DNA from: Dama dama
Taxonomy: Eukaryota > Chordata > Mammalia > Artiodactyla > Cervidae
DNA length: 64,000 nt
Assembly (NCBI RefSeq): GCF_033118175.1
Contig: NC_083704.1
Location: 52,292,501-52,356,500, forward strand
Direction: 5' to 3'
Positions 36,301 to 45,789 of the stretch are shown here, one piece after another. The translations under genes and the position numbers were made by a program. The notes under the pieces are model-generated. The model was not told the DNA's origin and ran no database searches. It saw only the letters and a list, made by a program, of their open reading frames with translations. Numbering within the stretch: position 1 is the stretch's first letter; each line of letters begins with the position of its first letter.

Positions 36301-38468
36301 GCTGCTGTTCTCTTATTAGTGTCTCTGAGGGCCCTCACAGCCCTGACATTCTCGCCAAGGCCTGAGGGTCCACACTTACTTGACCAGGCCGGCTGTCTTG
36401 CCCTGGGACACAGCCTTCTCATACTGCTTCTTGGCAACTTCCTTCTCCTTGATGTTCCCAGGGTAGGTAACGCCATCGATGGTCCTGCAGAGAGAGAGAG
36501 TTGGGGAAAGGGGGGGGCTCAGGCTGAGCCAGACTCCCCTCCCCGCCCAGAGCCAGAAGCTGTGGTGACACCCACAAGGTGAAGTTGGTGATGAAGGCAG
36601 TCTTGGGCAGCTCCACGTCGAAGGACACCTCCTTGGCAGTGTTTGCGTGGTTGACGGCCCTGGTGGTGACGACATTGTGAGCGAAGCGGGAGGTCACCTT
36701 GCAGTTGACCTTGGTGCTGTAAACTTCGATGCCGTCGACCACCTGCAGGAGAGGGACAGTGTATCAGCGGACGGTGACCAGCTAGCCTGAGGCCCCTGGA
36801 AACCAGGACCTCCTCCTGGCTGCTCCCCTTCAAGCTCCCCTTTGTGGGCTTCAAAACTCCTGCCTAGGAAGTGGCCCGTCCAGTCTCCCAGTCACACACA
36901 TCAGAAGCCTGGGCAGTTATCTTTGGTAGCTACCTGTAACTGGCCACCACTGTTGTGATGGCCACTCTTCCTTCTTAGTTCTATAATCTGGTTTACGTGC
37001 AGCTGTGGCCAGTGACATGGTGTAAAAACTCAAATCTGACCTGTCCTTCTCCTGTTTAAAGCCCTTCTATTCTCCCTACCACCCCCAGGACAGCCTTCCC
37101 CATGGCTCTGGGGGCCTCTGGGCAGGTCCTGCCTCCTCTGCTCAGTCCGTGCCCCTGCCACGCTGGCTCCTAGCTCTTCTTGCTCATCTTAGAAAGAGCA
37201 TGTCCACACACACTCCAGTCTGCTCCCTGTGTCCGGTAGCTGCCCGGTTCTGTCTCCCAAACAGGCCCTTATTTCCTGCACCTAGGGCGATGCATTGGGA
37301 GGGCCTTCGTGCCCCCCAACACCCTCTTTCCAATGGGACGATGGGCCGAGGGATGTTGTAGAGAAACATCTGGATTGAACATGGATATAAAGATGCTTCG
37401 TGAAGGCATCACAGGGCCATTCACTGTGTGTCTCCTGCCCTGGGGTCTGACAAATGCTCATTAAGTGTTTGTGGGAAGAAGGACCAGTGGAGGGGTGGTC
37501 CTCTATTGCATCAGCGAGTCCAAGGGGCATGGTTCGCTGAAGCTCTCTCCCAGGGCTCTGGAGGCAGCGGGGGTCTGCCAGGGCAGGGGGCCATGAGGGG
37601 GTTTGCCAGCTGGAGGGACCTTCCCTTGTGGCCCACTTCTTCCGCTGTTGGGCAACCAACTCTGCCCTGCCCCATCTCTTGTGAAAGTTCTCACCCCTTC
37701 CGGGAGGCTCCGTTTCTGGAAAAAACAAAGATAAACACAGGGATTGGGGCAAGGCCAAGGCTACTGTGGCCTGAGTAGAGGCCCTGGGCTGAGGCCAAGG
37801 TTCAGCAGTGACCACCTCCCCCAACACACACACGCATCTTCAGGGGCCTCTGGACAGAGGACCCAACCAGAGCCACATGTCAGAGTAGGAAGGGCTCTGA
37901 GTAGATGGGGAAACTGAGGGCCAGGGGGGAGGTCTAGGGGAGCATGTCAGGGAGGACCAAAGTCAGTGCTCTCCCCCTGCACCATATACCCCGACTCACT
38001 CTGCCCCTCCCTAGGCCCCAGGCCCCCCAAGACTCCTCCAGACCCCACCACCACTGTACCCCATGCAGCTCAGCCTGGCCATTCCTAGAGGCTTCTCCCC
38101 TTGTCCATATATGAACCTCAGAGCCCCTCAGGGAGGTGATCTGATTGTGGTGCATCACCCACCTGACAGGTCAGCAAACAGAGGCCCTGGAAATTTAAGC
38201 TCCCTTGGGGAAGCTGTCTCATCAGATTTGACAGCAAGTCTGGGGCCCGGGTCCCCCCACACCCTGCCCTGTTCCTTGCAGCTCACTGCCCAGCCTCTGC
38301 CTCCTCCTCATTCTACAGAGGACTACCCAGCGTGGCCTCCCTGCCTGCCTGTTGGTGAAGAAGGGGCAGACTTACCCCAAGCAGCCGGGATGGGTTTCTA
38401 GGGAAGCCAGAGACTGCCAAGCCGGAGAGCAGGGTCAAGATGAGGCAGGGCCACCGAGTCAACGCCAT
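24327..38468 (-). CDS. ITIH3: ITIH3, inter-alpha-trypsin inhibitor heavy chain 3
   Basis: 22 coding exons (minus strand, 5' to 3'): 38376-38468, 37695-37715, 36576-36742, 36380-36484, 35954-36116, 35019-35132, 33875-34000, 33455-33571, 33083-33251, 32348-32473, 31901-32082, 30001-30186, 29704-29843, 28867-29021, 28233-28250, 27185-27208, 26915-26950, 26646-26759, 25934-26138, 25075-25247, 24772-24883, 24327-24456. They total 2676 nt, 891 aa, open throughout with GT-AG introns. Signal peptide is residues 1 to about 20, with a dibasic KR propeptide site at 32-33. The VIT domain spans about 39-180. The vWA domain starts near 285 with MIDAS DVSGS at 290-294 and LTDGD in exon 10. Asp651 of the Asp-Pro-His motif is the chondroitin sulfate attachment and C-terminal processing site. 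The rest is the ITI heavy-chain C-terminal domain. The product is secreted by liver, couples to bikunin (pre-alpha-inhibitor) and is transferred to hyaluronan by TSG-6. No lesion is seen. Confidence 0.97.
27855..27965 (+). repeat. MIR SINE fragment
   Basis: 'cttccccgtgcctcagtttc' and 'tctgtaaaatgggaac' match the MIR core. It lies in an ITIH3 intron, antisense to the gene. Confidence 0.6.
30715..31365 (+). mobile_element. MLT1-type MaLR LTR, split by a SINE
   Basis: 'tggtgtccttgaaagaggg', 'ccaaccctgccagcaccttg', 'gtgagacaataaatttctg' and the end 'ttgttaaggcagcactagc' follow the mammalian MLT1/MaLR LTR consensus in order. The element is solo, non-coding and in an ITIH3 intron. It is interrupted at 31083-31304 by a Bov-tA SINE. 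The 5' limit is uncertain. Confidence 0.65.
31083..31304 (+). repeat. Bov-tA SINE nested in the MLT1 LTR
   Basis: The ruminant SINE body 'gggcttccctgatggctcag' through 'catgactgagcaac' is flanked by an 11-bp direct repeat CTGTGGAAGCC at 31072-31082 and 31305-31315. This marks a clean retroposition into the older LTR. Confidence 0.88.
31366..31595 (+). repeat. Bov-tA SINE
   Basis: A second ruminant SINE lies just after the LTR end and ends in '(ca)gcacagca'. Diverged flanking repeats (AGCAAACTAAATGTAG at about 31349 and AGCAAACCAAGTACAG at about 31590) look like an aged target-site duplication. Confidence 0.82.
34868..34908 (+). repeat. (CA)n(CT)n microsatellite
   Basis: About ten CA units run directly into about ten CT units in an ITIH3 intron. 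It is a compound dinucleotide microsatellite, probably polymorphic in length. Confidence 0.9.
35318..35597 (+). repeat. Bov-A2 SINE (dimer)
   Basis: Two Bov-A units ('ggagaaggcactggcaaccc' at about 35331, 'ggagaaggaaatggcaaccc' at about 35466) are joined by a 'ttcactttcac' linker, ending in (gca)n. This is the standard Bov-A2 structure. It is intronic in ITIH3. Confidence 0.88.
37025..37290 (+). repeat. Probable L2 LINE 3' fragment
   Basis: 'actcaaatctgacctgtcc' followed by 'cctgtttaaagcccttctat' and later pyrimidine-rich segments recall the L2 3' end. It is diverged, with approximate limits, in an ITIH3 intron. Confidence 0.45.
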
Positions 38469-38497
38469 TGCTGAGCATGCTGGCCTGGCCTGGGCTC

Positions 38498-38504
38498 CTT
38501 ATAT
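38498..38504 (-). promoter_or_regulatory. ITIH3: TATA-like element upstream of ITIH3
   Basis: The minus strand reads CATATAAGGAG here, only about 30-35 bases from the ITIH3 ATG. If used, transcription would start almost at the start codon, so either the 5'UTR is extremely short or the true start lies upstream. An out-of-frame ATG lies 10 bases before the assigned ATG. The assigned ATG is preferred because it opens a signal peptide and has G at -3 and +4. Confidence 0.35.
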
Positions 38505-40891
38505 GAGCAAGCCTGATGTTTTCCCAAGTGGGGTCATTGACCTGCATTGGGGTGGGAGGAGTAGGAGGCGGGAGGTTCCCCCGGGAAGCTGGGCATGGGT
38601 GGAGTGATGGGCCTGGATCTACCTGTACCAAGGTAACCCGGTGGGTATCATCCACAGTGTTAGACTTCACACCCAGCGGCCGCGGGACATGGAGGCCCCT
38701 GGGGAAGCCAGAAGCATTGCATTGACAGACAGGCCCAGAGACCCCCTGAGAGGGGGCGATGATGATGGAATATGGACTCACATTTAAAGCAAAAGGCATC
38801 TCAGCATCGTCGCCACATCACAGGCACGGCCTCTGGTCTGGCCTTCTGGATCAGTTACCTCCCCTCCCTTCTCCAGGCAGCCAGGGCCCCAAACCAGACT
38901 TAACACCCTGAGATGAGGATCTCCATGGCTGACTCCTTCCTCATTATCCTCTGGTTTCTGTGGCCCCTTGGGAAAGACAGTCCCCGAGTCCTGTGATCCA
39001 GCTCCAAGTTGCTTTCTGAAGGTAACTCTTCTCACCTTCCGCTTCTCTGTACCTCACATGTCTTCTCTCTGCAAGCCCATGTCCCTCCAAATTTCTTCTT
39101 CCTCTTTTGTCTCCTAGCTGAGCACAGACAGCTCTGCTCCAGGCTCCAAGCTCCCAAAGGGCCTACATTCTACTGTTAATGTTTGGTTGAGGTTCGCATG
39201 TTTAGATCTGATCACTGTCTCTAGACTCTGAGCACCTGGAGGACCAGGCCGTGTGTTGTGTTCCTCCCTGTGTTCTCAGTCTGACCAGGAACTCAGCTGC
39301 CCTTGGCCCATTGGAGGATCATTCTCCCAGAAGTCCCCAGTGAGGCTGGAGTTCTGGTCTCTAGGACCACGGCAGCCTCAGAAGCAGGGTCTTATTGCCT
39401 CCCAGTGGGGGCTGGGTCCTTCTGGGCCATCCCAGAGCCCTGCCAGCCCCTAGACCTTCCAGAGTGGCCATCATGTGCCGGCCATACTTTTCTGAACAAA
39501 ACGACCTGGTGACCCTCCAACTTGGCCACTACTAAATGGAGTTAATGAGGACGCCTAGGCACAGGATAGCTCATGTATGGATCAGACTATGGTCTTGACT
39601 GAAAGCCAAGACTTCACTTGACTGTGATGTGTACAGAGAGAGTTGACTGCCAGGGGCAGAGAAATGGAGTGAGAAAACAGAAGCTAAGAGGCAGCAGAAG
39701 CCACATGGAAAGAGGGGACTAGTGACTGGAAGTGGCAGCAGCCACAGAAGCAATGACAGAAAGTTGCCAACTTAGCAAAATGATGGTAGATCAACAAAGG
39801 GAACCGCTGATGCCCGGCTGGGGGTCCCTGCTCTCCTCCGGCCTCTTGAATTCTTGTAGTGACCCCTACTACCAGTAGGCACCCAGCTCTGGGCTGACAC
39901 CTGGGAACAGAGAGAAGAAGGGCCCTTCCACATGGTTCATGCGGTCATCTTCAGTGTCTGCAGTTACTGACCGCTAGGCCCGGTGGCTGTGGCAGAACTC
40001 TTGTCCTGCCAGCATTGCTCAGCAGCCCCGCCTCATGCCTGCCTCATACCTCATCCCTCAATACTTAGAGCTTTGTGGGAGGAACAACTCATAATAGGAA
40101 ATTCTGAGGTTGCTCAAGAGGCCTTTGAGGGACAGCTGGGGACTTGAGGGACCCAGAGTCATCAGAGAGAATTTGGAATTAAATGGAATCTAAGACATCT
40201 TCAGGTTCACCCTATTTCTGCTTTACAGGATGGGAAAAAGAGGCCCTAGTTAGGCAGGGCTTTGCTTAGGGTGACCAGCCAGCTGGCAGGCCATGGCCCT
40301 CCCTCAAGAAGCCCAGAATACTCCAGACAGTGGGATAGGGCTCTGAACCTCCACAGGCTGCCCCTCAGGGCTCTTTGTCCCTGGGCCTGGGGCAGCCCTG
40401 GGCCTCTGTGCTATCAATCTGAGCCCTCATTTAGGACAGGAACCAGACAGAATCCAGAAAAGCAAAAATGCTCTAGAAAGGAGGGAATAGAGGCCCATCA
40501 CACTTCACCAGAAGGGCCAGTGGCTCCCTAAAGTACAAGTTCATCTCCCCACACCCTGTAACATCACATTTCAACTGGGCCCCCAGACAAAGCCAGGGAA
40601 GACATTCTGAAGGGGTCATTCCAGGCCCCATTGTGAGGAGTCAGTGGGCTGCTATTCATGAAGTCAGAGCTTCTGGGCAGTGGCTGTCTCTGCTTTGGGG
40701 AGATTTGCCTGCTCCCAGAAGTGTCAACCCCCAGCTGGGAAATCCAGTGGAGGGTGGAGGCCTGGGAACTGCTTCCTGAGGCCCTGACTGCAGTGAGTGA
40801 GCCTCTAGTTCCTGGCAGGACTTCTTCAGGACTCCAAGTTCATATATTATATTTCATATTTTTTTTCACATGCTCATGTTAAGTAATACTT
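38505..40891. other. Intergenic: ITIH3 upstream flank
   Basis: No gene is recognised. The first part should carry the ITIH3 promoter and shared liver regulatory DNA of the cluster. The remainder up to the BovB insertion is unique sequence, with a possible diverged L2 piece near 39180-39290. Confidence 0.45.
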
Positions 40892-40904
40892 AGAAAGATC
40901 TAGA

Positions 40905-43900
40905 TCTGGAGTGGCGGCTGCGTGGTGCTGGAGTGACTTTGAGGAGATACCCCACTTCCAAGGGCAAAGGAGACGTCTCAGCAAGATGGTAGGAGGGGTG
41001 AAATCATGAAATTGCATTTAGAATCAGACCCCATACCCACCAGAGATGCTCAGAGGGTTCAAACAAACCTTGGGCGCACCAGGACACAGAGACCCGACAG
41101 AGACTAAGACAGAACTGTGTTTGAATGTCTCCTGTGGGGTACGGGTCAACAGTGGACTGCTGCAGGGGCAGGGGCTCTGGGCGCAGTAGACCTGGGTCTG
41201 GCATAAGCCCTCTTGGAGGAGGTTCCCATTAACCCCACCATAGAGCCACCAGAGCTTACACAGGACTGGGGAAACAGAGTTTTGGAGGGCACAAACAAAA
41301 CCTTATGCACACCAGGACCCAGGAGAAAGGAGCAGTGACCACACAAGAGACTGACCCAGACTTCCCTTTAGTGTCCAGGAGTCTCTGGTGGAGGCGTGGG
41401 TCGGCGGTGGCCTGCTGCGGAGTTGGGGGCACTGAATGCAGCAGTGCGTGCATGGGACCTTTTGAAGGAGGTCACCATTATCTTTGTTACCTCCACCATA
41501 GTTTGGCCTCAGATAAAACAACAAAGAGGGAACACAGCCCCGCCCATCAACAGAAAATTGGATTTAAGATTTACTGAGCATGGCCCTGCCCATCAGAACA
41601 AGACCTAGCTTCCCGCTCAGTCAGTCTCTCCCATCAGGAAGCTTCCATAAGCCTCTTATCCTTCTCTACCAGACGACAGACAGAATGAAAACCATAGTCA
41701 CAGTAAACTAACCAATCTGATCACATGGACCACAGCCTTGTCTAACTCAATGAAACTATGAGCCATGTTGTGTAGGGCCACCCAAGACAGACAGGTCATG
41801 GCGGAAAGCTCTGACAAAATATGGTCCATTGGAGAAGGGAATGGCAAACCACTTCAGTATTCTTGTCTTGAGAACCCCATGAACAGTATGAAAAGGCAAA
41901 AAGATAGGACACTGGAAGATGAACTCCCCAGGTTGGTAGGTGCCCAATATGCTACTGGAGATCAGTGAGAAATAACTCCAGAAAGAATGAAAAGACAGAG
42001 CCAAAACAAAAACAACACCCAGCTGTGGATGTGACTGGTGATGGAAGTAAATTCTGATGCTGTAAAAAACAATATTGCATAGGAACCTGCAATATTGTTA
42101 GGTCCACGAATCAAGGCAAATTGGAAGTGGTCAAACAGGAGATGGCAAGAGTGAACATCGACATTTTAGGAATCAGCGAACTAAAATGGACTGGAATGGG
42201 TGAATTTAACTCAGATGACCATTATATCTACTACTGTGGGCAAGAATCCCTTAGAAGAAATGGAATAGCCCTCATAGTCAACAAGAGTCTGAAATGCAGT
42301 ACTTGGATGCAATCTCAAAAACGACAGAATGGTCTCTGTTTGTTTCCAAGGCAAACTATTCAGTATCACAGTAGTCCAAGTCTATGCCCTGACCAATAAT
42401 GCTGAAGAAGCTGAAGTTGAATGGTTCTATGAAGACCTACAAGACCTTCTAGAACTAACACCCAAAAAGATGTCCTTTTCATTATAGGAGACTGGAATGC
42501 AAAAGTAGGAAGTCAAGAAATACCTGGAGTAACAGGCAAATTTAGAGTTTCGCCAAGAGAACGCACTGGTCATCACAAACACCCTCTTCCAACAATACAA
42601 GAGAAGACTCTAGACATGGACATCACCAGATGCTCAAAACCAAAATCAGATTGATTATATTCTTTGCAGCCAAAGATGGAGAAGCTCTATACAGTCGGCA
42701 AAAACAAGACCGGGAGCTGACAGTGACTCAGATCGTGAACTCCTTATTGCCAAATTCAGACTTAAATTGAAGAAAGTAGGGAAAACCACTAGACCATTCA
42801 GGTATGACCTAAATCAAGTCCCTTGTGATTATACAGTGAAAGTGACAAATAGATTCAAGGGATTAGATCTGATAGAGTGCCTGAAGAACTATGGACGGAG
42901 GTTTGTGACATTGTACAGGAGGCAGTGATCAAGACTGTCCCCAAGAAAAAGAAATGCAAAAAGGCAAAATGGTTGTCTGAGAAGGCCTTACAAATATCTG
43001 TGAAAAGAACAGAAGTGAAAGCCAAAGGAGAAAAGGAAAGATATACCCATTTGATTTCAGAATTCCAAAGAATAGCAAGGAGAGATAAGAAAGCCTTCCT
43101 TAGTGATCAATGCAAAGAAATAGAGGAAAACAGTAGAATGGGAAAGACTAGAGATCTCTTCAAGAAAATTAGAGATACCAAGGGAATATTTCATGCAAAA
43201 ATGGGCACAATAAAGGACAGAAATGGTATGGACCTAACAGAAGCAGAAGATATTAAGAAGAGGTGGCAAGAATATACAGAAGAACTATAAAAAAAGATCT
43301 CCATGACCCAGATAACCACGATGGTGTGATCACTCACCTAGAACCAGACATCCTGGAATGCGAAGTCAAGTGGGCCTTAGGAAGCATCACTATGAACAAA
43401 CTTAGTGGAGGTAATGGAATTCCAGTTGAGCTATTTCAAATCCTGAAAGATGATGCTGTGAAAGTGCTGCACTCAATATGCCAGCAAATTTGGATAACTC
43501 AGCAATGGCCACAAGACTGGAAAAGGTCAGGTTTCATTCCAGTCCCAAAGAAAGGCAATGCCAAAGAATGCTCAAACTACTGCACAATTACACTTATCTC
43601 ACCTGCTAGCAAAGAAATGCTTAAAATTCTCCAAGCCAGGCTTCAACAGTACATGAACTGTGAACTTTCAGATGTTCAAGCTGGATTTAGAAAAGGCAGA
43701 GGAACCAGAGATCAAATTGCCAACATCTGTTGGATCATCAAAAAAGCAAGAGAATACCAGCAAAACATCTACCTCTGCTTTATTGACTACACTAAAATCT
43801 TTGATGGTGTGGATCACAACAAACTATGGAAAATTCTGAAAGAGATGGGGATACCAGACCACCTGACCTGCCTCCTGAGAAATCTGTATGCAGGTCAGGA

Positions 43901-44876
43901 AGGAACAGTTAGAACTGGACATGGAGTAACAGACTGGTTCCAAATAGGGAAAGGAGTACGTCAGGTCTGTATATTGTCACTCTGCTTATTTAACTTATAT
44001 GCAGAATACATCATGAGAGTATATCATGCTTCATTCAGTCCAGTATGAAGCACAAGCTGGAATCAAAATTGCTGGGAGAAATATCAGTAACCTCAGATAC
44101 GCAGATAACACCACCCTTATGACAGAAAGTGAAGAACTAAAGAGCTTCTTTAGTGATGAAACTGAAAGAGGAGAGTGAAAATATTGGCTTAAAACTCAGC
44201 ATTCAGAAAACTAAGATCATGGCATCTGGTCCCATCACTTCATAGCAAATAGATGGGGGAACAATAGAAACAATGACAGACTTTATTTTGGGGGGCTCCA
44301 AAATCACTGCAGATGGTGACTGCAGTCATGAAATTAAAAGACACTTGCTCCTTGGAAGAAAAGTTATGACCAACCTAGACAGCATATTAAAAAGCAGAGA
44401 CATTACTTTGCCAACAAAGGTCTGTCTAGTCAAAGCTGTTTTTTCCAGTAGTCATGTATGAATGTGAGAATTGGACTATAAAGAAAGCTGAGCACCAAAG
44501 AACTGATGCTTTTGAACTGTGGTGTTGGAGAAGACTCTTGAGAGTCCCTTGGACTGCAAGGAGATCCAACCAGTCCATCCTAAAGGAGATCAGTCCTGAG
44601 TGTTCATTGGAAGGACTGATGCTGAAGCTGAAACTCCTATACTTCAGCCACCTGATGTGAAGAACTGATTCATTTGAAAAGACCTTGATGGTGGGAAAGA
44701 CTGAAAGTGGGAGGAGAAGGGGATGACAGAGGATGAGATGGTTGGATGGCATCACCGACTCAATGGACATGAGTTTGAGTAAGCTTTGGGAGTTGGTGAT
44801 GGACAGGAAGGCCTGGCATGCTGCAGTCCATAGGGTTGCAAAGAGTCGGAGACAACTGAGTGACTGAACTGAACTG
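40905..44876 (+). mobile_element. Near full-length BovB (RTE-clade) LINE with target-site duplication
   Basis: A 3972-bp plus-strand insertion is bounded by a perfect 13-bp direct repeat, AGAAAGATCTAGA, at 40892-40904 and 44877-44889. It has the BovB-type 5'UTR ('cagcaagatggtaggagggg'). An AP-endonuclease segment reads from 42121 (NIDILGISELKWTG). A linker reads from 42877, then a reverse transcriptase from 43263 to 44048 (FRKGRGTRDQIAN). The 3' region has the terminal 'gaactgaactga' repeats. The endonuclease and RT frames are split by several frameshifts and stops. The catalytic box reads Y-A-D-N (about 44097-44108) instead of Y-A-D-D. It is thus a recent-looking but inactive copy lying between ITIH3 and ITIH1. 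A CA/TC-type terminator is absent, as usual for BovB. Confidence 0.93.
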
Positions 44877-44929
44877 AGAAAGATCTAGAACAAGCTTTGG
44901 CCATTAGCCACCAGAGAATTTACATGGAG

Positions 44930-45370
44930 TGGTTAAGCACATAGATGCTAATGCCAGATAGCATGGGTTCAAATCCCAGCTCTACCACTTAAACCGTGAG
45001 GGATTTGGGACAAGTTACCTAACCTCGGCTATAAACAGTCATGACAAAAGTGTCCCCTAGGGTTGTTGGGAGCATGGAAGTGAAAGTATGTCAGTCAGTC
45101 ATGTCCAACTCTTAGCGACCCCTTGGACTGCAGCCCTCCAGGCTCCTCTGTCCATGAAATTCTCCAGACAAGAATACTGGAGTGAGTTGCCCTTCCCTTC
45201 TCCAGGAGATCTTCTCAACCCAAGGATTGAACCCATGGTCTCCCGCTTTGCAGGCAGATTCTTTACCATCTCAGTCACCAGGGAAGCCCTAGGGCTGTTG
45301 GGAGTGTATGTTCAGTTAATTCAGCAAAGGCGCTGAAAACAGCACCTGACTGCAGAAAGCACTGGGGCGG
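44930..45370 (+). repeat. MIR SINE interrupted by a Bov-tA SINE
   Basis: 'catgggttcaaatcccagct' and 'gacaagttacctaacctc' are MIR core. The match resumes after the inserted SINE at about 45305. The region is between the BovB element and the 3' end of ITIH1. Confidence 0.65.
45073..45288 (-). repeat. Bov-tA SINE nested in MIR
   Basis: A ruminant SINE in minus orientation ('gaatactggagtgagttgcc', ending 'tcaccagggaagccc'). It is flanked by a 16-bp direct repeat with one mismatch (CTAGGGTTGTTGGGAG at 45057 and CTAGGGCTGTTGGGAG at 45289), the target-site duplication. Confidence 0.87.
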
Positions 45371-45655
45371 CTTCAGCCATTGTGGGTCATTCCTCTACAA
45401 TCTGCCAGCGTGTCCTTTGGTCTCTGGACCAATAGGGGAAGCCATGTGCATGGGACACTCGGGCATTCAGAGGGCACAGGGCCAGATGGCTACAGAGAAT
45501 GGGGGTGGGGGTGGGGGCAGAGTTGGTACAGGCTCCCTCCCGGCCTCCAGGTCTGCTGTGACTCCTGAGCCCTTCTGAGGAACAACATCTTGGGTTGCCT
45601 CCTTGCCACCCCCTGTTCCCCAAAAGCAGCCAGCCTGAGGTAGACATAGCCTCTC

Positions 45656-45661
45656 TTTAAT
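45656..45661 (-). terminator. ITIH1: Polyadenylation signal of ITIH1 (ATTAAA variant)
   Basis: TTTAAT on the plus strand gives ATTAAA on the minus strand, 128 bases past the ITIH1 stop codon. It is the commonest variant hexamer. No AATAAA is seen in the interval. Confidence 0.6.
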
Positions 45662-45789
45662 GGAAGTCATGAGTGCTTTGACATGGGATACCAGCTTGGA
45701 CAGGGAGGTATGGCCAGGGCAGCAGGTCAGGATGCTACCCTGCCCCTCTGCCATGGTCCCAAGGGAGGATGGGTGTGCCAGCTGGGGGC

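Noticed and set aside
37282..37833. 183-codon minus-strand ORF
   Set aside because: It spans ITIH3 intron and the 21-nt exon 2 in an unrelated frame. No recognisable domain.
42121..44048. ORFs of 92, 137 and 261 codons with endonuclease/RT similarity
   Set aside because: They are broken pieces of the BovB LINE at 40905-44876, not host genes.
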